Shown one piece after another: positions 35,869-46,461 of a stretch of DNA of 64,000 nt. A program made the position numbers and the translations under genes. Source of the stretch: Mortierella sp. BCC40632. Taxonomy: Eukaryota > Mortierellomycota > Mortierellomycetes > Mortierellales > Mortierellaceae. The notes below the pieces were generated by a model. It saw only the letters and a program-made list of their open reading frames with translations, did not search any database and was not told where the DNA came from. How positions within the stretch are numbered: position 1 is the stretch's first letter; every line of letters starts with the position of its first letter. The DNA lies in contig WAEK01000003.1 of assembly GCA_011634665.1 (NCBI GenBank), positions 266,501 to 330,500 on the forward strand, read 5' to 3'.

Positions 35869-38108
35869 ATGAAAGTGTTGACGCTCTCGTGCCTGCTGGC
35901 CGCTGTCTCATTGCAGACTGCGCTCGGCCAGGTCCTTATCGCCCCCGAAACCGATCTCAACTCGACCGAGCCCATTACCTCACCCAACGCCAACTCAACC
36001 GAACCCGCTGCTCGTACCCTTGCCGCCCCATCCCCCTCTGTGGTCCAGGGAGTCCATGTCCTGGTCGACAACAACCTTGAGAAGGGTGGAGCAAACTTCC
36101 CCTTTATTGTTCTCCCCGATTCTCGCATTGCCAACCGAGGTGCTGCCGCTTGTAGCCGCCTTGGAGAGCTTCTTTTCTCGGCTCAGAGCCGTACTTTGCC
36201 CTCGGTGGCCAAGATGTTGACCCAGGTGGCACCCAACGTGTCCGAGTATTGGATCGATACTGGCGCCAGTGATTCCTTGTACCTGACCAAGTGTGAGACG
36301 CTTGTTCTCAAGGATGGTCAAGCCACGATCAAAACTGGAGGTTCTTGTCTTCGACTTTTGCCCTCCCTTTGTTCCAACGCCAATACCTCGGGTCGTGTTA
36401 CGGTCAACACGAGTTTGGGTCGAGTGACAGGTGCAAGAGATGCCATGGGATTCCGTTTCCAGGGTATTCGTTATGCCAAGGCCCCTGTTGGTGCTCTGCG
36501 ATTCGCAGCACCTGTTCCTGAGAAGACTCGATGGACCAATACTGTGGATGCTACCAAGCCTGGTAACAAGTGTCCTCAGGCTGGCGATCTCCCTGGAGGT
36601 GAAGAGGATTGTTTGTTCCTGAATGTCTTTACGCCCCAGCTGAATGCAGCTGACAAGAGTCTCCTCCCTGTTATGTTCTAGTAAGTTTTTCTTCTTTTTT
36701 GTTATGGAAAAATGAGTAACCAAGTTGGGTTCCCTAGTTGGATGGAGTTTCTTTTTTCTTTTTCTTTTTCTTTTTTCCTTAACCAGGCAATTCCTGTTAT
36801 CTCAATTTCTATAGTCTCCATGGTGGTTCTTTCACGACCGGTACTGGTTCTGATCCTGCCTTCAACCCTGCCAACATGGCCAGCCGTGGTCAGGTCGTCG
36901 TCGTGACAATCAACTACCGTCTCGGCTTGCTCGGTTTCCTCGAGCGAGTCGATCAGGGCATTGACCGATCCACCTTGCCCGGTAACCAGGGTGTCCGTGA
37001 TATGATTGTGGCTCTTCAATGGGTCCAGGACCATATTGACACCTTTGGAGGTGATAAATCCAAGGTGACCATCTTTGGTGAATCCGCTGGAGGTCATGCC
37101 GTCCGTACTCTCTTGTCCATGCCTGATGCTACCAAGAATCTCTTCCATGCTGCCATTTCTCAATCCGATCCTGCTGATTTGCCCTTCAATACACCCAAGA
37201 CTGCCTCGACTGTGGTCAGTGGTGGAGCCATGAAATTGCTTGGTTGTAATGACCTTGCCTGCATGCGTGCCAAGCCCATTGCCGATATCTTGAATGCTCA
37301 GACAACCATTGTTGGTCAGGCTATTGCCATGGCCCCTGAAGAATCATTCTTGGAGTTGATCAAGCCCACAATCGATGGAATCTTGATCAAGGACAACTTT
37401 GACCAATTGATTGCCGGCAAGAACGGAGGCATCAACAAGGTGCCTTTGATGTTGGGTACCATGAAGGACGAGGCCATTGGTTTCTTGCCCTCCATGGGTC
37501 AGGTCACTCCCATGCCCGCTCCCGTGCTCGGTGTCACTCTCGCAACAATCCTCGGTTACCAACGTTCGTTGGTCACGATCGGTTACGGCTTGTACCCCAT
37601 CGATGGTAGCAACCCAGATGGTACCCGTGTGACTGAGGGACTCTTTGCTGCCGATTATCTCTGGCTTTGCCCTACTCAATTCTTGGCCAAGGCTTATGCC
37701 TCCAGTGCTGGTGTTCCAGTCTATCAATACCAATTCTCGCGTGGTTACAACCCTAACCGTCCTGCCTCGGACATTTGTGCGGGTAATGTATGCCATGGAG
37801 ATGATGTGGCCATCGTCTTTGCTAGCCCTGCCTTGATGAACAATGCTTCTGAATACCCCTGGACGGCAGACGATGCAGCCTTGTCCCGTATGGTGATGGA
37901 TCGTTGGACCAGCTTTGCCACCACCTTGGGTGATCCCAATGCTCGTACCGGAGCTGATGGTCACCCAGCTTGGCCAAAGTATGATGCTCAATCGCAAAAC
38001 ATTTTCATGTTTGATCTTCAACCTTCGGTCACTGCCGGTGGATTGCGTCCTCAGTTCTGTGGATTCATGGATCAAGCCCTCAAGTATGATTTCCAGTTGC
38101 CCAAGTAA
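35869..38108 (+). CDS. Secreted type-B carboxylesterase/lipase
   Basis: Alpha/beta-hydrolase of the carboxylesterase B family, predicted to be exported. Two exons, 35869-36680 and 36815-38108, join to 701 residues. A signal peptide is clear (MKVLTLSCLLAAVSLQTALG, cut near residue 20). An N-terminal part of about 150 residues, rich in Asn-Ser/Thr sites and with several Cys, precedes the catalytic domain that begins near residue 175 (TSLGRVTGARD). The catalytic domain shows FRFQGIRYAKAP, the EDCLFLNVF motif, the oxyanion HGG near 273-275, the nucleophile elbow GESAG with Ser361, the acid Glu490 in KDEAIGF, and His598 in CHGDD. All three catalytic residues are present, so the enzyme should be active; the substrate is unknown. 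A CAG just before the ATG may be an acceptor of a leader intron. Confidence 0.93.
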
Positions 38109-38185
38109 AGAAAGAGCCGGTCTCTCTTTCTCTTCTCTTCTCTTTTCACCATGCTCTTTCCTTTCTACCATTGTAAACCTATCCG

Positions 38186-38191
38186 AATAAA
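38186..38191 (+). terminator. Probable poly-A signal of the esterase
   Basis: AATAAA 78 bp past the stop codon, followed by an AT-rich stretch and poly-T. Confidence 0.6.
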
Positions 38192-38252
38192 AAATATTTA
38201 AAGTATTCGAATTTTTTTTTTTTTTTTATTATAATGATGAATATGTTTGGGG

Positions 38253-38254
<2 letters not shown>

Positions 38255-38301
<47 letters not shown>
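38255..38301. repeat. (GT)n microsatellite
   Basis: About 47 bp of GT dinucleotide between the convergent esterase and NAP1 genes. Alternating purine-pyrimidine tracts of this length can adopt Z-DNA. Confidence 0.95.
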
Positions 38302-38303
<2 letters not shown>

Positions 38304-38477
38304 AAGGAAGGGGAGAAAGGTTGAGGCAGAGACATGAAGATCGATCCCTCTTTTTAGGGTCGTCCACAAGTCCAGCTCCCAATAGCAAAGTCCTGTATAC
38401 AAATTTCCTTCTCCTTCAGACTATCCTTGTAAGAAAAGATTGATCAAAAGAAGAAAAAAAAAGGCGACTGACTCTGC

Positions 38478-40261
38478 TTATTGCTGCTTGCACTCTGGGG
38501 GCTTCTCATCCTTGGTGGGAGGCTAGATATATATATAAAAGATCAAATCAAATCGCATTAGATTCTACACAAGAAAGAAAAAAAAAGCAGAAACCCATAC
38601 CAAGTATCTCCACAATAGAACTTCATCCTTTTCTTACCTCGTCCTCATCATCATCCTCATCCTCATCGTCATCCTCCTCATCCTCATCGTCCTCATCGTC
38701 ATACTCAAAGTCATCCTCATCGTACTGATCATCGTGGCCGCTGTACTGAAGAGCCTTACCCGTGAACCAGTCAACGGCACGGGGAATGACAGAGTCCTTG
38801 AGCTCCTCACCCAACTGGTAATCGCTCTCGAGACGCTCATCCAAATCCTCCTCTGCATCCTCATCCTCATCCTCATCATCCTGGTCATCCTCCTCACCAG
38901 GGATCTTGGGTGGCGTGAAGAACGAGAAGAAGGTCTCTGCAGGGACAGTTCGCTTGACAACACGGGTCTTGTTGGTACCCTTGTGGCGCTGCTTCTTGGT
39001 CTCGACGGTGACGGTCAAGTCCTTGTCCTGCTTCCAGTCAATGTTCGTGCCATCAGCGTGGTCATACACAAATCCACCACCATAGCCGAGCTCGTCCTGG
39101 TAGTAGTATGTCTTTGACAAGGTGGTGTTGGAGAAGTACTCGTTGGGCGAGAACTCGAACTCGAGCTTGAATCCGGGCTTTTCCAGGTACGAGATCCGGA
39201 TGTCGACCAAGTGCTTCATGGCCTCCTCATCGCGCTCCGTGATCATGTCACCGACCTGAGGGTGGTTCTTCAAGGCAGTGAGCCAGAACTCGGGGATACC
39301 TATTTTTCCACGCGTTAAAATATGAATTCATATAGATTTGTTGGATCCGAGCGATAGCGGGAAGAAAAGAAGAGGAAAAGGGCAGGGAGGATGCATAGAA
39401 AAAGGGGAAGAATGCGGAGCAGCAGGGATTAATATGCATGACGAATAAAGACCCAAAACACATCCCCAACCTGGCTTGTGCTCATCTCCGAGTTGCGATT
39501 ACACAATCTGGGAGGGGAAAGCGAGACCAAAGAGACGCTCAAATTCGATTCAATTTTTTTTTTCCTGCTCGATAAGCAGACAAGCTCGATCTCTCTCTTA
39601 CCTTCGACCTTCTGGGTCTCCTTGTCATCCTCATCCTCATCCTCATCCTCATCCTTGTCCTCCTCATCGTCGCTAACTCCCTCCTCGACCTCGGCATCCG
39701 TGGGCTCGGTCTTGCCCGAGATCACCTCGGCACGCTTCTGGTACAAGGGGGTGTACAATGCAAGGTACTTCTTCTCGATCTCAAGGATCTCCTTCTGGAA
39801 CTCGGCCTCCAAGCCGGTGTGCTTCTTCTGGAGCGCCTTGAGAGCGTTGATGCGACGGCGGACGACGGCGGGGAGCGAGTCGATGTAGCCCGAGGGGGCG
39901 CCGACGAGGTTGCCGAGACGACCCTGCAACATGGACATGAGCTGGGGGTTTTGAGCGAGAATGGAAGAGCGGGTAGCTATTATGGGGAGAGGGGGAAGAA
40001 GAGGAAGATAGTGGGATACGGCGTGGTGGGAGATAGAGAATGGGAAAGGCGGAGTGGTAAAAAGAGTTTAGTTGACAAGGTAGCAGCAAAGAGAAAGGAA
40101 AGGAGAGAAAGAAAAGAAAAAAGGAAAAGAGAGAGAGAGAGAGAAGAGAGAGAAGAAAGTCTGAAGATACGAATTCCAACAATACGCGTCGCCACTTTGT
40201 ACAAAAGGGAAAGGGGAGGGAGCCAAGATAAAAAAGATTTTTTTTGTGTACCCCAACAAAA

Positions 40262-40316
<55 letters not shown>

Positions 40317-41521
40317 GTCCTGACAAGCCCACAATAGGGCCCGCTCGACGGAGCTGAACCAGATGGGGGAGTTAAGAAAGTGTGTGTGAGAGAGAGAGAA
40401 TGACAGACAGACACAGAGAGAGAGAGAGAGAGAGAGAGAGCAGTTGTCGCCTTCACGATCTTTGTCAACAGCAGCCACCACCTCGCCCGCGCTCGTGACT
40501 TGGTGCTGCGAGGAAAAAATGGGATGAACGTCCCTTTTTCTCACTCGCAGGTATGCACGACTGGACACATGTCACGCCCCAATCCTGTCTTGAGAGCAGT
40601 CAAAAAAAAAAAAAAAAAAAAGAGACGCACCAGGATCCATGTCTTGAGTAGTGGCGGTGGCAGACGAGTTGAACGGTGCAGTAAAGATGGGTGTATTCTG
40701 GGGAGTAGGTGCTTCCTGCTGCTGTTTCTTCTTGATGTCAACGTTCGCTAGTTGAAGATGAAATCAGACAAAAAAAAAAGAAAAAAAGTCAGTTAGTATG
40801 GTAGATCCCCCAGATTCAGATCCATTCTCTTCTCATTGCCGAGTCGAGTCTGGTGCCAGAGTCTTTTTTTTTTTTTGTGTGTGTGTTATGTGTGTGTGGA
40901 TTCCTAGAGTCGCGGGGCGCGGAGAAAAAAGCCCTCTCCCTGTCAGGGTGCGACTGCTGTTTGGGGTCTGAGCATCCCAATGTGGAGAAGAAAAAAGAAA
41001 AGAAAAGAAAATAATAGAAACGAGGATATTGGGAGGAAGGAGAGGGGAGAGAAGGGATTCCTCTTCGCAGCGGATAAGCTCGTTTCTGATTGTTAGGCAA
41101 CCAGAATCCGCGTCCAATGATGCCGCAGCTCCAAAACAAGAAAAAAAAAATATCCTGTCATTTCGATCCATTGGCGGCAAGTCGGATTAGAACTGATTTT
41201 TTTTTTTTTTTATAAATCCACAGCTCAACATGTCCGCCATCCTGGACAGAGCTCAAACTGATCTGGACTCGTCTGCTCCTGGAAGACAAAAGGATGGTTC
41301 ATAGGGGGGTGACCAAACAGGTTGGCATTGAGACCATGCTTCTCATGTCCGAGACTGACTCTGTGCGACAGATTCCTGGGCTGGTTATATCATTACAGCG
41401 ACAGAAGGAAAAGAGGATGAGGAGTAGGGATGATAGAACTACTATTACTGGTAGTAGTAGTAACAGCAATAGTGGTTGTAGTAGTGGGGGGTTGCTTACC
41501 TGAGGTCGACTGATCCATCAT
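38478..41521 (-). CDS. NAP1: Nucleosome assembly protein 1 (Nap1)
   Basis: Histone chaperone for H2A-H2B, acting in nucleosome assembly and in fungi also at the bud neck. Exons 41521-41500, 40747-40631, 39976-39602, 39299-38638 and 38522-38478 join to 406 residues. The family core is clear: [78 protein letters not shown], and [13 protein letters not shown]. Two acidic runs are present, one after the helical backbone region and a long Asp/Glu tail near the C-terminus. The C-terminal PECKQQ resembles a prenylation box only loosely (the Cys is fourth from the end, CKQQ, without aliphatic residues). A 42-nt in-phase segment at 40498-40457 ([13 protein letters not shown]) could be an extra or cassette exon, giving 420 residues. 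The first exon encodes only MMDQSTS and is followed by a 752-bp intron. Confidence 0.95.
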
Positions 41522-41959
41522 CAAAAGAAAAGAAGAAGAGAGAGGCTTTCGAGCACGTTTTTTATTTTTTTTCCTGCGTCCCCTGTTTTTGGAACCCAGA
41601 CAGATAGGCTTTGACGCGGACAGGATGCGATATACGGCGCGAAAATATGAAGCAAAAAAAAAAAAAAAAAAAATGAAAAATAGTAAATGAATCTAAAAAG
41701 GACAAGAATCGGGCAAATGAGCAATCAGAAAAGTAAAGAAAGAGAAAAAGAAGAGAGTGGGTGTGCAAGAAGAAATAAAAAGAGAAAAGGCGAAAGGGGA
41801 GGGACGGTGGATAACAACACAGACTTGGAATGACAAGAGTTGTGTGCACGAGTCAGACGGCGGGGCGCGTCTTGTGTTCTGCCGCCTTGATTTTTTTTTT
41901 GTTGCCGATGACCACCACAAACCCCTCAGTGCATTCACTCATTAGTGCCACGTACGTAG
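41522..41959. other. Spacer between NAP1 start and FKBP stop
   Basis: About 440 bp with poly-A and poly-T runs (for example 41655-41673). It must contain the NAP1 promoter and the 3' UTR of the FKBP gene. No gene was seen. Confidence 0.5.
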
Positions 41960-43935
41960 CTACTTTTCTTCTCTCTTTTTCTTTGGAGATGGAGGAAGTT
42001 TGATCTTCACCAGCTTGACTTCAAACTCGAGAGTAGCGTTGCGTGGAATATCGGGTGGAGCTCCATGTGATCCATATCTAGAGTAGATGAACAACAATGG
42101 TAAGTGGATGAGTAATGAGAGGTCGTTTGCCCCCCAAGTACTGGGATATCACATAAACAAACAACAGCACCATCAGTAGATGGCATGATGGACACTAAAA
42201 CTTACGCAAGGCCTGGGGGGATGGTAAGTCTCCGATGACCTCCAATTTGCATGCCTTGGAGACCCATGTCCCAACCCTTGATCACCTCGCCTGCACCCAG
42301 TTTGAAGTTAAAGGCCTTCCCACTCGTGTTCTTGTCAAACACCTTGCCGTTGGAAAGCCGTCCGACGTACCGTACACCCACCGACTTGCCATTCTTGGCC
42401 CGTGCGCCTTCACCAGTCCTAATGTCCTCAATCACAAGACCATTGGGGAGGGTCTTTGCCAACTTTTTCTTGGGTTCCTTGGCTGTGGTGGTAGTCTTGT
42501 GACTAGGCGTTGTGGGCGCGATCTTTTGCTTTTTTGAAAGAGATTGCGGCTCAGGCAATGTCCGCTTTTGTGGCAATACCACCACCGCCTCGCTTCCTTC
42601 ATTATTGTCGTCTTCGCTGTCGTCTTCGCTGTTGTCCTCGCCATCGTCCTCACTGTCATCTTCGCTGTCGTCCTCGTCTTCGTTCTCGCCATCGTTCTCG
42701 CCGTTGTCCTCGCTGTCGTCCTCTTCACTGTCGTCCTCTTCACTACCATTCTCTTCGCTATTATTTTCTCCCGCGTCGATCTCGTTATCATCATCATCCT
42801 CTTCCTCGTCATCATCCTCTTCCACAGATCCGTCTTGTTGTACTAGAACATTCTGCACTTGACTTGTCTGGTCATCCTCATCGCTGCTGCCATCCTCCTC
42901 GTCCTCCTCATCATCGCCTCCTACATAATCCTCGTCGTCTTCGTCATCTTCATCATCCTCAGCACCAAAGTTTGCTGAGCTAATGAACAAATCTGGGTTT
43001 GACTCTTCTCCAGAAAAGTTGGCCGAGCCAGCGATCAATGCTAGATCAGGACCTTCCTCATCGGATCCTTCTATTTCATCGTGCTCAGCGTCCTCCTCGG
43101 TATAGTCCGGGTCCTCGTCCGAATCGTACTCTTCCTCGATGTGAATAGGATCTTCTTCAGTCTTGTCCGCTGAGATCTGAATGATGCCCATGGTACCAAT
43201 CTCTTTTGTTGAATCGTCCGAAACGCCTTCCATGTCAGTCTCGTCCAACTCTGTTTCGTCCTCGTCGACCGGATCGTCTTCATCAACCATTTCCGTCATC
43301 TCGTCCGGTAGATAGTTTCCTGACAGGTGGACAGCACTATATCATCAAGACCGACATCAAAAGTACCGAAGGGTGAGCGGAGGAAAACAAAAAAAAAAAA
43401 AAAAAAAAAAAAGAGTTTTGTAGCTATGGCGCAGTCATCCTTGGACGATGACTTACTTTGGACCAGATACTGAAAAAGCAATATCCCCTTCGGTAAAGAT
43501 ATGGTCGAGTTTTTGTTGTTCGATCAAGTCAGGGGTCAATGAGCAGAGGATAAACGTCTTTCTGTTCACTTCCACTCGGATAGAAGTACGGCCAGGCATT
43601 GGATCTTCACGCAGTGCAGCCTATGGCCATAAGAAAAAGATGTGCTTCTATTAACCAAGAGGAAGGCTTTCCTTAGCTCACTGACCGAAGAAGACAGTTT
43701 TTTTTTGGTGGCAAGCTCGTACCATACTAAGCTTGAATGGAGTCACGTCTTTCTGAATGTAGGTCTTTCCAGGCTGGACCGTTAGGCCTTTATTTTTGAG
43801 TTCAAAGAGCATTGGCAGAAGCAAGGTAAATGTCAGTGGCTATACGCGATTTCCAGGCTTCATTGTCTTTATGCTCGAACGAGAGACAGTAGCGAGACAT
43901 TTGGAATGCTCCTTACCCCAGTACCCGAGGATCAT
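41960..43935 (-). CDS. FPR4: Nucleolar FKBP-type prolyl isomerase and histone chaperone
   Basis: Peptidyl-prolyl isomerase of the Fpr3/Fpr4/FKBP46 class, which in yeast acts on histone tails and in nucleolar chromatin. Exons 43935-43917, 43787-43723, 43620-43457, 43336-42206 and 42077-41960 join to 498 residues. The N-terminus [16 protein letters not shown] and [11 protein letters not shown] form the nucleoplasmin-like chaperone fold. A very long Asp/Glu/Ser-rich centre (about 120-350) follows. Next is a basic segment with KKQK and KEPKKKLAK, likely a nuclear signal. The C-terminal FKBP domain spans about 385-490, with [40 protein letters not shown] and [10 protein letters not shown]. The active-site aromatic and Asp residues of the family are present. 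The first exon is 19 nt. It is in tandem with NAP1, another histone chaperone, and divergent from the aldo-keto reductase. Confidence 0.93.
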
Positions 43936-44205
43936 GGCGTCTGACAATTGGGTGGAATGAAGAGACAAGGGAGTCCAGCCATGCATTTGTGTGGAGTGGA
44001 GGATAAAAAAAAAAAGAAAAGAAAAGAAAAAAAAACGAGTGGCAACCCTTAACTGACATCATTCCGCGCGTTTGTAGAAGAGTGGGAGCTTCACCGTTGG
44101 GGGGGAAAGCCTGTTGCTCTCACTCTACTTTGCTCCTTTCTTACCGCAGCCTTACACACACACACGCACACGCACACAACACTCACCATTCAGCATTCCA
44201 CCAAC
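43936..44205. promoter_or_regulatory. Divergent promoter, FKBP and aldo-keto reductase
   Basis: Only 270 bp separate the two start codons. The interval holds an A-rich stretch (about 44006-44035), a G run (44099-44105) and an ACAC-rich leader immediately before the reductase ATG. Confidence 0.65.
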
Positions 44206-45714
44206 ATGACTAGAATCGAACTCATGGGCATTCAGGCAGTTCGCACCTTGAACAATGGCAAAACTATTCCTCGACTTGGCCTTGGTACTTATTTAGCCAC
44301 AAAGGGCGAGTGCTGTGAGCAAGCCATCCTCTGGGCGCTAGAGGTTCGTCTATTCGTTGCGCAGAGCACTCTTAACCAAACACGACTTTTGTCTGAGGGC
44401 GAAGCGCGTGCTTTGGGGATGGCACCGTTTCTTTTAATCTAACATTCAATTCTCTAGGCTGGGTATCGTCATATCGATACAGCCGCCTATTATGATAACG
44501 AGGAGAGCGTGGGTGCTGCCATCAGAAAGAGGTATGTAGACAAAAAAAGAACAGTGGGGTTTCTCTTTGTCAACCCCTATTCTCTCTCTTTTAACTCCTC
44601 CCACCCACCCACCATTCACACTTTGTTTCTTCATTTGCCTAGCGGTATCCCAAGAAAAGATATCTTTGTCACCACAAAGCTCTTTGAAGACGATCAAGGT
44701 TACGAGTCGGCGATCAAGGCCTGTGAAGTGTCGCTGAATAAGTTGGGCTTGGAATATATTGGTAAATGACTGCGTATTCCACCTCGGTCTATTTGGCATT
44801 GACGTTGGCATCGCAGACTGCGGACTAATAATCTCTCTCAAAATCTACAAAGACTTGTACTTGATCCATTCACCTATGGAAGGAGCCCAGCGCCGCAAGC
44901 AATCCTGGCTGGCACTTGAGACTTTGCTTGCTCAGGGAAAAGTCAAGTCTATTGGTAAAAAATAGAAAAGAGAAATCCTTCTTTTTCTTTCTTTCTCGCA
45001 TTGATAATCGAACACTCCGCAGAAGAGCATAGGAATGACCATCCTTCTTGTGGTTCTAGGTGTTTCGAATTATGGCGTCGGGCATCTCAAGGAAATTCTT
45101 GACTCAAATCCCGTTGTGTTACCCGCGGTCAACCAAATCGAGGTAACATTGCACACCAACTAGCCGAGCACCCTTTACCCTCAGTCATTTGCACAGTCCG
45201 TTGACTCTTTGACTACATATTCATCTCTTTCCTCACTCTACCGTTCGCCTCAAAATAGATCCACCCCTGGCTCCAACGCCCTGAGTTGATGGCCTTTTGC
45301 GACAAGCATGATATCGCACTCGAGGCATACAGTCCTTTGACACAAGGATTGAAGCTTGAGGATGCAAACCTGGTCAAGCTTGCCACCAAGTATTCAAAGA
45401 CACCCGCTCAAGTCCTGATCCGATGGTGCCTCCAGCGAGGCTTTGTGGTCATTCCCAAGAGCGCGTCCAAGGAACGTATCCATCAAAATAAGGATGTCTT
45501 TGATTTCGAGATTGAACAGGTTGACATGGATCTCCTGAACTCTTTGGATGAGAACTTTGTCTGTGGTAAGCATGCGAACGACTCTCTCTTTCCTTCCCTT
45601 TTTTTTTTTTTTTTCTTTCTCTTACGAGATCTTCTTTGAATTGACAGCAACTGACCCGGATCTATTTTTTTTTTTTTACCTCTACCAGAATGGGACCCCA
45701 CTACTGCACCATAG
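44206..45714 (+). CDS. Aldo-keto reductase
   Basis: NADPH-dependent carbonyl reductase of the AKR superfamily, most like the AKR3/AKR5 fungal-bacterial group. Seven exons (44206-44343, 44458-44531, 44643-44761, 44853-44954, 45060-45142, 45259-45565, 45689-45714) join to 282 residues, which is slightly short for the family. The catalytic tetrad is complete: Asp53 and Tyr58 in [11 protein letters not shown], Lys83 in VTTKLFED and His116 in YLIHSP. The [10 protein letters not shown] and NQIEIHPWLQ motifs and the cofactor-binding [10 protein letters not shown] follow. The last exon is a 26-nt piece encoding EWDPTTAP and the stop. The substrate cannot be told from sequence. Confidence 0.93.
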
Positions 45715-46039
45715 AGCACCAGAACTCGCCTGTCGACGCGACCTCCCCTTCTCTCTCTAGTATCTCTTTTCTAAGTTATGTCGCGTTCTATAGAGGATCA
45801 GATTGCTCTAGTCCCGCCTAGAGTATGATCTGTAGAGGCCAATTCTTTTTTTTTTTTTTTAAAAAAAAAAGGTGTAAACTCTGCACATAAATCAAATGCC
45901 CAGACACAGTGTAATATCCTGAGAATGAACGAGATTGTCAATGAAGAAACAGAAAAAGAAATGATCCCCCTCCTCCCCAGCAAGATATCTTTCGCGTCCA
46001 TTTTTTCTTTTCTTTTTGTAGATGATACCGATGCTGCCG

Positions 46040-46084
<45 letters not shown>

Positions 46085-46461
46085 GAGGGAGGGAGAGAAC
46101 GAGAGAACGAGAGAGCGAGAGAACGAGAAGAAGGGGAAAGAAAGGAAAGGAGAAGCATTGATTCATTTGTCTTTGTCGGGATGCTCTGTTTTTTGTTTTT
46201 TTTTGAAAAGGTTGGCTTTCTTTGTTCAGATTGTCCACGAGTTTCCTTAGTTTTTTAATTGCAAGAGTCGATAGAGAATCCGTCAAATGACCGGACGAGC
46301 TACTTAAACTCTAATAGTTGTCAAGAAAAAAGATGAAAAAAAAAATAGAGAGAAAGGGAGAGCAAATGGGTCGATTAGTCAACAATGTCCTAGCAATTTT
46401 CCATTGTCTCTTTTTTCCTTTTTCCTGAAAATAAAATAAAAACAGCTCTGGTAGTCAAGAC
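45715..46461. other. Convergent 3' region, reductase and eL33
   Basis: About 750 bp with a poly-T/poly-A inverted homopolymer (45846-45870), a CT microsatellite (46043-46081) and GA-rich DNA. It presumably holds both 3' UTRs. No gene was found. Confidence 0.5.

Noticed and set aside
35995..38171. Minus-strand frames of 242 and 275 codons opposite the esterase
   Set aside because: The plus strand has a signal peptide and a full catalytic triad; the antisense frames have no motif.
42432..42983. Arg/Thr/Met-rich, Ser-rich and His-rich frames across the FKBP acidic region
   Set aside because: Out-of-frame readings of the Asp/Glu-coding repeats of the FKBP exon on either strand.
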